A stretch of DNA of 64,000 nt, from NCBI RefSeq assembly GCF_958450345.1, contig NC_088782.1:2861501-2925500 (forward strand), in the 5' to 3' direction. The position numbers and the translations under genes were made by a program. Each line of letters opens with the position of its first letter. Within the stretch, counting starts at the first letter, position 1. Below the pieces are notes generated by a model. It did not search any database. It was not told the origin of the DNA and was given only the letters and a program-made list of their open reading frames with translations. This document shows, piece after piece, positions 1 to 10,870 of this stretch. This DNA comes from Calliphora vicina. Lineage: Eukaryota; Arthropoda; Insecta; Diptera; Calliphoridae.

Positions 1-58
1 CCCTGCTTTTGGATGAATACTGTAGTTATTGAAACATTATGAAATGCCTGCTTGAGTT
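1..58 (-). mobile_element. mariner transposase fragment, cut by window edge
   Basis: The reverse complement matches the segment at 33130-33180 that encodes the DNA-binding part of a mariner transposase (the stretch reading roughly FIQKQGN). Identity is clear over about 50 bases, from 'ccctgcttttggatgaat' to 'cctgcttgagt'. The rest of the element would lie off the left edge. A mariner 5' end in the same orientation lies at 895-975, so the two may be parts of one copy separated by later insertions. Non-functional. Confidence 0.55.
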
Positions 59-716
59 TTTTTACTTTTTTTCTTTTTAAGTTATCTAAGAAATTTCTAA
101 GAGGATGTATAATGAATTTGTACTTTTTGAAAAGCTAACTTTACGTAAAATATTTTAAATGAAAAAAAAATTATAATTTTTCATACCAGGTCCATTCAAA
201 AAATGCCTATTTTTATGTAAAATTCAACTTTAGGGCAAAAATTCTCAAATCGCATACTCGATATCAAAATATAGTAACTTATTTTAGATGGCCCAATAAG
301 TTCTTAATTATTTTGTAAAGGGTTCCGATAACCCCGCGCCTGGTATGGATATTACAGCCAAAAAACGAAAAAATCCCATTTTTGGGATTTTTCAAGATTT
401 TTTTTGGGAATTGCGGAATACTTGTTAACAAATTTCGAAATTTATTTTTATTTTTCCATTTTAAATAGAAAAATCTACATAACTGTGAAATTTCATTAAA
501 AAATATTCATAAATAAAAATTTTATTTCAATTTGAAAAATTTGTATCTATGCAACATTCAATAAAATTAATTTTTTGTCATATTTGTCAAAAAATTATTC
601 CATGAATTTTTTAATTGTCAAAAGTTATATACATTTTTGAAAAGTAGACAAAATCCTCTATCCATTGATATATAAAATGTCTACCTTATGTTTTTTACGT
701 GTCAAATAAATTAGGG
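59..716. other. AT-rich spacer, nothing recognised
   Basis: A/T-rich sequence with many stops in all frames and only weak internal repetition. No gene, RNA or transposon end was recognised. Confidence 0.5.
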
Positions 717-720
717 AAAA

Positions 721-846
721 CTTAACAACTGGCTGAGAATTTACCTAGCACTGTTATTTACATTCATAAAAATGTTGTCATGTAGGCAACATGCTTTTTA
801 TGAATTTCTATGTTAGGTAAATTCTCAGCGAGTTGTTCAATTTTTT
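721..846. repeat. short palindromic hairpin element (about 125 bp)
   Basis: Two arms of about 55 bases pair with few mismatches. The left arm begins AACAACTGGCTGAGAATTTA; the right arm, reversed, gives AACAACTCGCTGAGAATTTA. The loop is near 'gtcatgtaggc'. It is probably a solo palindromic MITE. No target duplication was identified. A pre-miRNA is possible from shape, but the arms pair to the very ends, which favours a MITE. Confidence 0.6.
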
Positions 847-894
847 TCAAATTAAAGATAGTAAAACTTCAAAAAATAGATAGTAAAACTTCGC

Positions 895-975
895 GCATAT
901 GACGCTTTGTTGGTACAAAATTCGACATTTTCAAAGCAACACAAAACTAAGTGAGAAAACATTACAGATATGTAC
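895..975 (-). mobile_element. mariner 5' terminal fragment
   Basis: The segment 'gcatatgacgctttgttgg' followed by 'acaaaattcg' matches the untranslated 5' part of the mariner copy at 20197-20235 and, in reverse, the one at 32835-32865. It carries no coding sequence and is a relic. Confidence 0.5.
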
Positions 976-997
976 TAGAGTATCCAAAACCGAAAAC

Positions 998-1057
998 CGG
1001 TTTCTTTACAAACCGGTTTTTGTAAGACGGTTTCTTTACAAACCGGTTTTTGTAAGA
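998..1057 (+). repeat. perfect 30-bp tandem duplication
   Basis: The unit from 998 to 1027 is repeated exactly at 1028-1057. Each unit has the inverted core AAACCGGTTT. A partial third start (cggtt) follows at 1058. Confidence 0.85.
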
Positions 1058-2258
1058 CGGTTAACCGGTTTTAATGAAATATATTTTCTAAAGTTCATTC
1101 AAACATATTTATGAAAAACTTTGATACAATTTTTAAAAATATTGATTTATTTTATAGAAAACTATAGCATTTGACAATATTTCGTGAAATATATAAAATA
1201 ATTGCATAAAAATAGAGCCTTAAGAATTCAAAAATGATAAATTTCCAACGATATAGTAGACAATTCTTAACACATTTCCTATAAGCGTTCAGAAAAAGTA
1301 AACAAATTTTAAGTAAATTTTCTTTCGATATAAAGGATTTTGAATTTGGAAATTTTATTCACTTTGAGCAAAATAAAATATACAAACACTAGTTTAGATG
1401 TTAACAATGTGTCATTTCAAACTGTACTTTAAAATATTTTGAAATATTTGCTTTATAAAATGACTGCGTGTCTTGTAATTGGCAAAATAACGCATCATGC
1501 AACCTTATGTGGCAATCAAATTACATTGCATAAATTTATAATGACTTAAGAAGATCTAACATATTTTAGCTGATTTACTAAGTAAATAACATTTATATAC
1601 AGAATAGAATACTCGCAGATAATGTCTAGACACAAATATTTTAATTCATATTAAAATATTCTAAAGTAGTAGGTTCGTACATATTTGAAATACATACCAA
1701 CCACGAAAAACCAACAAAATTCTAAAATTCACCTTTAAGGTATTTCTTTACATTTTGGTAGTTTAATTTTATGGAAAATAAATTCTTTTTACCAAATAAG
1801 TTATAATTTCAGCAAACGCATAGATTTAAACAGAAAACCACATACACACATAACAAAAATAAAGTAATAATTTAGGAAAATTCATTTTTCAAATGAAAAT
1901 GTTTATCTGTTAAAGCTGAAAACCAATGATGGGGAAATACTACAATATATATGTACATCTATCTACACAGACTAATGAGATGCGATTCTTTCGTTTTAAG
2001 ATTTTTTTTTGGTAAAATGAAAATAACCATTGGCCATACTCCACCCTCAAAATGATAAAAATATAAAAGATGGAATGGAGATGTAGAAAAATAAACACAT
2101 ACTTACTATAGCAAACATATAGGTATATTTTGCGAATTTCATTTAACTGAAAGCTTTTTAACACACTGAAAAGTTATGCGATCCTTGAAGCATATTCGTA
2201 CAATAACAGCCGCCACAACGGTAGACACATAGATATTTCATACATCCATAGATACATA
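1058..2258. other. AT-rich spacer, nothing recognised
   Basis: No coding sequence, RNA or repeat end is supported. The short open frames are A/T-driven and lack any recognisable motif. Confidence 0.5.
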
Positions 2259-3127
2259 CCCAGCGGGAAAAAGATGCAGTAAAGAGGCCTTCCTAAAGGC
2301 TTCTTTTGCAGACACAAAATCATTTCAATTTTACACGGCGTGTCATTGCGAGCCAAGACCTTGCACACACGCTGCTGTTAGAGGGCTGAGAGAAGGCCTA
2401 CTTAGGAAGGGCTACTAGAAGGCCTATTTTGCAAGGGCTTCTAGAAGGCCTAATTGGGAAGAGCTATTAGAAGGTCTACTTTGGAAAGGCTATTTGCAGG
2501 GCTGCTATATGGTCTTTTGCTTGTACAAATACCTGTTATTACTGATCTAATGAAAGGCCTGTAGAGGAATGTCATATGGAATGCCTAGAAAGGTAGGACT
2601 ACTGCAAAGCCTGCAAAGTCTTATGGAAGGGCTACATGAGAAGGCATAATAAAGTGCCTAAAAGAGAAAAAAAAGCAGTAGAATAAGGCATCAAAGACGG
2701 CCTATGAAAAGTCGTGCATTTTCAAGTTTTATAGAACGTCTACCATGGAAGACATATTTAAAGTCTTATTAGAATATCTAAAATAAAAATAAGAATTAAA
2801 ATGAAGTTGTTTGTTTAATTTTTTGAAACATGATAATTTCTGATTACGTACATACTTAAAAAACAACAAAAATAAATAAGAAGCCACATCAAGCAATTTA
2901 TTGTTGTAAATTTTGTAAAGAGAGTTAATCAAAGAGATGTAGAGTATTTTATTTTTTGATGGAGACTATTTTTATTTAACCACTTGTTATTAGAAGGGGA
3001 TTCATAGGCCTTCTTGAACACCTTCTAAGAGCAGGCAGTGTGGAATGAGTATCGGATCTTTTAGAATGTGTAAGTATGCATTTTAGAAGGCCTACAAACT
3101 GAATTCCTATAATTTTTTCCCGCTGGG
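2259..3127. mobile_element. TIR element with CCCAGCGGG ends and internal GGCCTA repeats
   Basis: The terminal inverted repeats are CCCAGCGGGAAAAA at 2259 and its reverse complement ending at 3127. Both sides are bordered by TA, so a TA target duplication is possible. Between about 2280 and 2720 the interior holds roughly ten imperfect copies of an AGAAGGCCTA-type unit spaced 25-35 bases. No transposase is encoded, so it is a non-autonomous element. The ends resemble the CCCAGCAGTT ends of the elements at 5861-6540 and 53759. The superfamily is not assigned. Confidence 0.65.
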
Positions 3128-3394
3128 TATGTACATATGTATGTATGTATATATCTGTATCGTAACATACACACATATTTTATTCTATGATATGAGTACG
3201 AGTAGCCAAGGATGACTTTTCAACAAGCCATTATCAATGACCACAAACAACAAATAAACTTTAACGAAAATTGTTTGGAAATCATAGATACATAATCATG
3301 CCACAAACCACAAAAACATACAGCATCATTAAATACAGTGGGCGACAATAAAATTTGATATACTTCAAAAGTGCTGAAATGGTTACGTAATTAA

Positions 3395-3885
3395 TTTATT
3401 TATATATGGAGGATTTCATGTCAAGTGAACCAACTTTTGAAATCGTTGTGTTCCGATCAGGATGAAACTTGCATCAAGGTTAATCCTGTAGTAATTCAAT
3501 TTTATGTCGTGAGTTACAAAACATTTATTTTGATAGATATCCAACTCGAATCCCACCAAAAAGTTCTTCAAGGAAAAGACCTAAGTTGTCTTTTTTTGAA
3601 AAAACAGTTAAAAAAAATTGTGATTTTTGAAAAAAAAAAAAAATTAAAAATTGCTTTCGAAAGATTGAGGAAATAGCTTTGTAAACTATTTGGGACACAT
3701 TTTGGTAACAATAATAGGTAAAAAGTTTTGTGAATGAGAAAAAATACCTTTTTGGGCAAAAATTCAAATTTTGACCTTCTCTAACTCAGAGAATTCTTGA
3801 CCGTTGTTGTTGAAAAATTGTATCTGAATAACTATCCATCGATTTCAAAAGTTTGTTCACTTGACATAATCTCCCATTTATTAAT
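3395..3885. repeat. foldback with arms of about 50 bp
   Basis: The left arm 3395-3445 contains ATGTCAAGTGAACCAACTTT. The right arm 3838-3885 contains its complement with a few mismatches. The loop is A/T-rich and non-coding; the open frames across it (for example 3425-3676) are poly-A driven. Confidence 0.5.
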
Positions 3886-4274
3886 GAAAAAAATTTTATG
3901 AACAATTTTTTTTTCGTAAAAAATAATTTGGTTTAAAAAATATTTTTCAAATTGAACGCCAAGCTAATAGCCAAAGTTGTTCAGATATTTGTACAACTTT
4001 TTCTGATGGACACCTTTTCAGTTTAGATGTTATAATCCAAAATATGTTATTTTTGTGCTCAGTTTACAAATTTTGACATAAATTTAGCATTCAAATAAAA
4101 TTGAATGGTTTAAAAGTTATGTGCAGTTATGTATGTTAACTTTTATAAAATTTTTACTTCTTGTTAAATTTTCCAGACATGATATTTTTGAGCAGGCAAG
4201 CTATCGAGTCCAAAAGACTTTGATTTGATAAACACTTGCAATACATAATAACTGTGGTAAATTTCGTTATAACC

Positions 4275-5373
4275 GGAGATGACAAGAAGTAATATATTGG
4301 ACTGTCTATGAGATGTATTTTTAACTGACTATTTGAGGTCAACAACATGTTAAAATAACTAGTAATGTAACTGATCAAGTAACCAACCAGTTAGGTAACT
4401 GACTCTAGACAACCAGTACGTGAATGAAATGTGTTGACTACTTTGGATCAGCTATCATACAATCTAATTGTTACACAAAACGACATTCAAGTGTTAAATG
4501 AACTATTTATGTGACTAGTAGAGATGAGCGATATTTCCATACCTGTGACTTAATATCACTGTGATTGTAAAATCACTGGTAACAACAGTTACTGAATATT
4601 GCAAGTAACAGGTACATTTAAGTCGTTCTTTTATATTTTTCAAAACGTTTTAGAAAAATCACTAAAACAACTGTAGTAACAGGTACTTTTAATATCGTTC
4701 TTTCACATTTTTCAATATTCATTGGTAACGTTTTTGAAAAATCACTGGTAACAAATTGAGAAAGTAACAGATACTTTTTTAATGTCGTTCTTTTACGTAT
4801 TTCAACAAACTGTTAAATGTCGTTCTTTTACATTTTTCAACATTCACTAGTAACAACAGTTACTGCCTATTTTTAGGCGCATAATTTTATTTATATATAA
4901 ATGCATGAAAATCAGCGCAATAGCTATATCTCCAACACACCGCTAACCGTAATCCAATAACAAAATACACACAAAAACCTTTAAAATTTTGCATTTGCAA
5001 TGATGCAATACCATTCGCACTTAACAGTGAATACCGCCAGTGTATAACATAAAATGTGGAGTACCATATCAGTTAGTTCTATTAAAATGTTGTTGCATTT
5101 GCTTAATTCTGTTGTTTTCCTATGTTTTTAAATCAGCAAATATTAGTTTTTGGTTAACGTACGAGCAGATTTAAGAATGAAAATTACATATTCTTCTTAA
5201 CATAATTGTTATTTTGCTTAACATAGACAATACGTGATGAAGGTCACTGTTTAAAAGAACAGTGATTTATAAATCACTTTCACTGAGAACGACGTTCTTC
5301 AAAAATCACGGGATCGCTCATCTCTAGTAACTAGTTGTCACCCTAAGCAAAATCGCAAGTTCGGGACACAGAC
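4275..5373 (+). mobile_element. CCCAGCAG-family element, 5' truncated, split by a hAT MITE
   Basis: 4275-4518 and 5327-5373 together match the right two-thirds of the element at 5861-6540 and, reversed, the one at 53759-54110. They share the ACTGACTATTTGAG segment, the GTTGACTACTTTGGA segment and the terminal AAGAACTGCTGGG. No coding capacity. Confidence 0.65.
4519..5326. mobile_element. hAT-type MITE, 808 bp
   Basis: The ends are TAGAGATGAGCGAT at 4519 and ATCGCTCATCTCTA ending at 5326. The flanks GTGACTAG (4511-4518) and GTAACTAG (5327-5334) match at 7 of 8 bases, as expected of an aged 8-bp hAT duplication. The related element at 53812 has the uninterrupted site. The interior at 4565-4870 has several imperfect repeats of about 85-110 bp built on 'gtcgttctttta' and 'tcactggtaaca'. 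No transposase. Confidence 0.75.
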
Positions 5374-5860
5374 CAAGAACTGCTGGGAAACGTGGAATCG
5401 GACTGTTGTCCCCTTTAGGATAGATCATCATATTGGTTTACTAATTTCTGTTAGCCACTGTATCAAATGGTTTTAATTTACTAACTTTACTCCCGGTATA
5501 GACGACTAGGACTAGCAGAAAAGTATGTGTTAAACGTAATAAAAAAATGAAATTTTATATTCAATTTTTCCTTTATTCTTTTGATTATTTTGGTAAGAAA
5601 AACAACATTTAAACAGTGACTCTATTATCATTCTCATCTTCATCATTACCATCGGGAGGTTTCTCATGGCAGCAGCCAGTACTTGTATCATCATTATTAT
5701 TATATGAAGAACAAACAAACATTTACCCAAAATATAAAAAAAAAAATTATATATATTACAGGGCCACAGAATGGTGGACTAAAGTTTCTCTAACAGAATG
5801 AGTGCATTTATAAAAGTGTGTGTGTTTTATATTAAAAAAATCAAACAAACAAACAAACAA
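5374..5860. other. spacer with small microsatellites
   Basis: No gene is seen. There is an ATC/ATT-rich run near 5625-5705 and an ACAA run (5840-5860) ending where the next element begins. Confidence 0.5.
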
Positions 5861-6540
5861 CCCAGCAGTTAAGAAAGTAATCAATGTATCCCTTGTAGAA
5901 AGTAAATGTCTCTAATATCTGATCACTTGGTTGACTCCAATTTATATATTTTGGTTCAGTTGTCATGTATGTGTACTTTGTAGTGCAGAGAGAAGTCAAT
6001 TGGTTGCTTTATACATTCCAGGTAAACTAGTGAGAAGTCAATTGTCACTTAAGTGTCTCTATGTAATCTAGAGAGTAGTCACTTTAAACAGGTTTTGTAA
6101 AAATTTGTCATTTTAGTGTCTCTAATTAACCTAGAGTGTAGTCACTTTAACGTTTATTTTGTACTGCAGTTGAGAAAGTGGTTATTTTACCCACCAAAAG
6201 TAATCTATTGGAGGGTTGTCGGAGGAAGATTTGTTTACAAGCAATCAGTTATTGGAATGTTCATGATATGTCTTTTTAACTGACTATTTGAGTTCAATTA
6301 GCACCAGTACATGTTAAACTAACTAGTTATGTAGCTGATCAAGTAACCAGTTAGATAGCTAGTAAGATAACTGAGTCTAAGTAACCGGTATGTGAATCAA
6401 ATGCGTTGACTACTTTGGACCAGCTATGACAGTAGTATTTTTATCCTAAACGACATGCAAGTGTTAAAATCACTAGTCAGGTAACTACTTACATATGTAA
6501 AATCACTAGATCGAGACAGTTCGGACCAAGAACTGCTGGG
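5861..6540 (+). mobile_element. CCCAGCAG-family TIR element, about 680 bp
   Basis: It starts CCCAGCAGTT and ends AACTGCTGGG. The interior is rich in degenerate 'taactagtta'-like short repeats and has no transposase. The bases just outside the right end (AAACATG) resemble those outside the 5373 copy (AAACGTG), so the true boundary may lie a few bases further right. It is the most complete of three copies in the window. Confidence 0.65.
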
Positions 6541-8571
6541 AAACATGAATGATTTTTCGTAAAGTATCTGTGTGTATGAGTTGGAGTAAGTTTATGTATG
6601 TATGTAGGTATGTGTGTGTGTGTGTATTATGATGATGATTCTAGCTGGACTCATGCATTATTCAATAGAATTTCTAAATGATTATTCTTTATGTGACTGT
6701 TTATTTCTTTTGGCCATTTATTCATTTCTTTGCTTTTTTATTGTGTTGGCGATTTTTTTTTTGTTCTCGTTCATATATTTATTTTCATTTTGGTTGTTTT
6801 TGTTTTTGATATCAATAGCGAGTTTCCACATGCTTGACTTCACAATGATGTCGAGAACCATCAACATCATAAAGATGACCAGCAGCTTTAACAGTTCTAG
6901 TGACGCATAACGAACCCAGCACTAACTGACCGCCAGCCATGGATCCACAACATTTTTTTTAATGTTTTTGTTTAACAAATTCACATATGAAAGCATCTCT
7001 TTTTCCTTTTTATTTTTTAGTTTTTATATAAAAGAAATATATATTTATTTTTCTGTTTTTGGGTAAATTGTGTGTTGTGGATGGAAATCTGTGGGTTTTT
7101 GTTTGAACCATTCAGAGTGAGTTTATTTTGCCAATGATAGAATGAAATAAACTCCACCCATAAATATACATGAATACTTTTTCGTATACTCTTCGTCTCT
7201 GCCACTCCCTTGTCCCTTGTTATTTATTCCTTTTGGCAGTTGAATTCGATTGCCATATTATCATTGGATTTTATTTTTATTGTATTTTTAGTTGCGGTCA
7301 ATGTGGTCGAAAAAAACTTAAATAAATTTTATTTGCTTTTTTCCCTCAATTGAATAAAATGTTCTTTTAATGTTGTGATGAAAATTTTAATTTTTCCATT
7401 TTTCCCCATTCTTTTGACAATTCAAGCATACCCTGCACTTTGATTAGCAGGGAGTAAGTTTGCATCTTTTTGTCTAAAAAGGGATGAGTTCAAAGTGGTT
7501 TAATAAAATGTCTTTTCAAATGTGTTTTATATTAAATAGCATTTGTTTCCAATATGTTGCAAGTCAATAATGAAAACAACCTAATACTAATATTAAATTT
7601 ACTAGAAAGAAAAATTCGACTTAAGTAATTATTTCATATTTAGTTAGTTTTAATTCAATTTGCTTTAAGTTGGTAGTTGGCAAAAAAAAAAAAACGTGTT
7701 CAACTTATCACCTTTTTCGTAAGTCTATTTACTTGTCTGGATTTTAATCAGAGTGGAAATTGTAAAATCTTTATTTAGTTCAAATAAATGAATAAATAGA
7801 ATTGATTTTTTTGTTGTAAATCTGCTTAGTACACGAATTCACTCAATTGCATCATGATGTCTCGTCAGTGAAATGTGCTGACCCAAACTGAAACATGTAA
7901 AGATTTCAATACAAACAATTAAACTGATAATTAACCCATTGTTTGCGAAACTTTCAATTTCGTTTTGCTGAGGATGTTTTTAATAAATATACAAATAAAA
8001 TTTACAATATTTAGAAATGGAATGTCAACTAAATTGCAGTAATAGCGTGTAGAAATGACAATTAATATTTATAACAATATTTTATATTAATTTTGTAAAA
8101 AAAAATTATGTTTTTCAAGTTAAATTTGTACTTAATTTAATGTACTGCATATTTATTATCATTGTTTAAAATGGGTTAAACAATATTCGGACAATAAGCA
8201 TTCGGTGCGATCATAATAACATTTCCTTGTGTTGAGTTTTATTTTTAGAATTAAATTGGGAAGGTGTCATTCTATTATTATCGGACTTTTTAAAATACTC
8301 AGCAAAATAGTTGAGCAAAATTAAAGTTTTGAAAAATACTTTCGTTCAGCAGTGCTTCAAAACCCCTGCACAAATCACTACTATTTCAAAATTCTAACTT
8401 CCCCAAAAACCATGCAGCACTAAAATACTGAGAAAACAAAATTAGTATTTTCCAAGCTGGAAATAATGGTCGGATTAGTGTGACACATGCTATAAAATTG
8501 TAACGCAATGCCAAATTGGTTCTTAAGTTTGGATAAGGAGTAAGATTTATGCAGGGATGGCTTCATACATT
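6541..8571. other. spacer with (GT)n microsatellite
   Basis: A GT-rich tract of about 15-20 bases lies near 6609-6626, within TATG/TGTG-rich sequence. The rest is A/T-rich with no recognisable gene. The 98-residue frame at 6614-6910 is hydrophobic only because it is T-rich. Confidence 0.5.
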
Positions 8572-8962
8572 TTTTTTTGCAAAAATTATAAGGAGTGGTC
8601 GTAGAGCGCTGAAATTTGGCACCGATTATTAAATGGACCAAACTAAGAAAAAAATTAAATTTTATCAAAATCGACCACGCCCAACGCCCACTACCCATAC
8701 AATCCAAATTGATTTTTTCGCATAAAATTGTTTATATCCAAGCAAAAGTCTAGAAATTTGGTACATAGAACGTATGCTAAGTTTTATTAAAATCGGCCAT
8801 GCCCACCGCATACCGCCCATGCAATACATTTTTGTGCAAAAATTATAAGGAGTGGTCCTAGAGCATTGAAATTTGGCACCGAGAATTATATGGACTAAAT
8901 TAAGAAACAAATGAATTTTTATCAAAATCGACCACGCCCACCGCACACGAAACCCATAAATA
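8572..8962 (-). repeat. degenerate tandem repeat, about 125-bp units
   Basis: Three units (about 8575-8700, 8718-8825, 8830-8955) share 'attataaggagtggtc', 'tgaaatttggcacc' and 'atcaaaatcgaccacgccca'. Units 1 and 3 are closest to each other, about 255 bases apart; unit 2 has diverged. The 95- and 111-residue frames here come from the repeat and are not genes. Confidence 0.7.
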
Positions 8963-9754
8963 GATAAGAATTTTTTGATATTTCGTTTATTATTTGACAA
9001 AAAATTTTAAGTTTTCATTCTGTTCCGAAAACTATTTTTTCTTTTTATCGAAACAAGACAATCACACCTTTCATTTTATTAAAAAAACAGCTTGGGAGAA
9101 AGTGGGGCAACATTTTTTTCTCCTTGGAAAATCCACAATAAAATAATTATTAGAGGCTTATAAATATGGCCATATCTTCGGCCATATCTAACGGTTTATG
9201 ATATCCACATAATTTTTTTTTTTTGTATTTATGGAGAAATGCTATATTTTTCGAATATGTTAAAGTTAAATGGTATTATTAGGAAAATTATACATAAATA
9301 AACCACTGAATTGCGTAAAAATATAAGTAAATTTTTGCTTAACACCCTTGCATGGACTTTACTTCAATTTTTAAAAAAAAAAATAAAATTTTTCTTAAAA
9401 CTATCAGTGTACATTTCATCTTTAAACATTTCTCTACAAAACTGCATCATTTGATTTTTGAAATTAAGTGTTTGAAAAATTGACTTTTTGACACCAAAAT
9501 CCCTCTGTGCAACGCACGGTGGCGCCACTTGAGTTTTTTGGTTGCAAAAATCATAACTTTTGAACCAAATGAGATAATCAAAAAATGTAAAAGGTGCGTG
9601 TTAGCAAAGTTGAAATTAGTGGAAAAATCAAAAAAAAAATATTTTTTAAAGTTTTTGGATTTTTATATTTCTTATGGCTTTTATGATTTAAAGTTGTTTC
9701 AGAAAAGAAAATTTTTGGCCTTTATTTTCCAATATTTTTACAATATAAATTAAT
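8963..9754. other. AT-rich spacer, nothing recognised
   Basis: No gene or element end was recognised. A short 'ggccatatctt' repeat sits near 9168-9190. Confidence 0.45.
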
Positions 9755-10870
9755 TCAAATTATTTGCCATTGTTTGGTATGACCATCTTTATGGCAACAT
9801 ATTGATTCGGAGCCAAAAGAACTACTCATATTTTGAGGCCAAGAACGAATCAAGCCAATATCGGATACTCTGTCCCAAAGGGAAGTGTATCCCACACGCA
9901 GAGAAAAAATATAGCTGTGCATGTTTACTGTAACCATTTCAACATTGTTACAAGTTTTTTAACAATATTATAGTTACAGTACCCATTTACATGATTGTGG
10001 TAACCATAATATGGTTAACTTACGATTCACATGATTGCAGCAACCATATATATGGTTACAGTAAACAAATATATGTTTGTGACAACCATTTAAATGATGA
10101 AGGACTGACCATATTATGTTATATCATAATCTATCATAACAACATATTATGATAAAATTATTCATCATACATATGGTTGTCACTAACATATATTTGTTTA
10201 CTGTAACCATATATATGGTTGATACAATCATGTGAATCATAAATTAACCATATTATGGTTACCACAATCATGTAAATGTTTACTGTGACTATAATATAGT
10301 TAAAAATCTTGTAACTATGTTGAAATGGTTATGTGACCCAGCGTTTTAATGATGTAATATTGCGGTTAAATGTCTGGCCGCATATTTTGGCAGTTCTTCG
10401 GCCAATGTTCCCACCAAATACAAAGAACTACCTTATCGGCCTATATATCTCTTACGTTTGGGTTATCGTGATATTCTTTTATAATGTTCAAGCATCATTT
10501 CGTACAAGCAAAATCGTCTTTCAAGGACTCTCGGCTTCAAGTTGTATAGTACCCAATTTCCTTGCTTTTGGGTGAATCCAGATGATACTTGAGTAGCTCT
10601 CAATGATTTTGCAAGCTTTTGTTGAGTTTGGCAACAATCTTCATGGAGCAATGCCTCAAATTCTTGGTCTTAAAACATTTTTGGCTGGCCTGGGCGATCT
10701 CTGTATTCCGTGTCAAAATCTCCACTTCTGAACCATACAAACCAGCTGTCGCACGTTGAAACCGATGAAACACATTCACCTTAAGCTTCGGTGAGCAATC
10801 GTTGTACTTCAGCGGCACATTTTTACAAATTAAAGAAGTAAAGTTAAATGTTCCGTATTTTTCAGTCATA
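9755..10870 (-). pseudogene. mariner transposase pseudogene, split by a foldback
   Basis: The minus strand from about 10870 to 10345 reads as the N-terminal half of a mariner transposase. It includes the helix-turn-helix region, the 'EDCCQTQQKLAKSL' segment, 'FTQKQGNWV' and 'LERRFCLYEMMLEHYKR', then a degraded 'YAARH...ILHH' just before the catalytic Asp region. The C-terminal part resumes at 9894-9755 (GYTSLWDRVSDIGL onward). Stops and frameshifts occur throughout. Compared with the copy at 23405-24120, about 130 bp are missing between the halves, where the foldback at 9895-10330 now sits. A mariner transposase cuts and pastes DNA at TA sites; this copy is dead. Confidence 0.8.
9895..10330. 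mobile_element. foldback MITE, CACGCAGAG family, right end truncated
   Basis: The left end CACGCAGAGAAAAAATATAG matches that of the full-length copy at 39062. The inverted arms hold repeated 'accatAATATGGTTa' and 'tttactgtaaccat' motifs and meet near 10110. The right arm stops at 'gaaatggtta' and lacks the last 35 or so bases. It is inserted in a mariner pseudogene, together with a deletion of host-element sequence. Confidence 0.75.

Larger units (their letters stand above)
3336..5460. mobile_element. possible Tc1-type element, a mosaic of later insertions
   Basis: A left end TA-CAGTGGGCGACA at 3334 and a right end whose reverse complement reads TA-CAGTGGCTAACA at 5462 could be the TA-flanked TIRs of one old Tc1/mariner-class element. 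Everything between them is mostly other repeats (entries at 3395, 4275 and 4519). Only about 14 terminal bases are similar, so this is tentative. Confidence 0.3.

Noticed and set aside
721..846. microRNA precursor
   Set aside because: Pairing extends to the ends of the palindrome with a tiny loop, as expected for a palindromic MITE. No mature arm can be chosen from sequence alone.
6614..6910. 98-residue hydrophobic frame that could be a small membrane protein
   Set aside because: The hydrophobicity reflects T-rich DNA (Phe and Leu codons). It follows a GT microsatellite and has no homologue I recognise.
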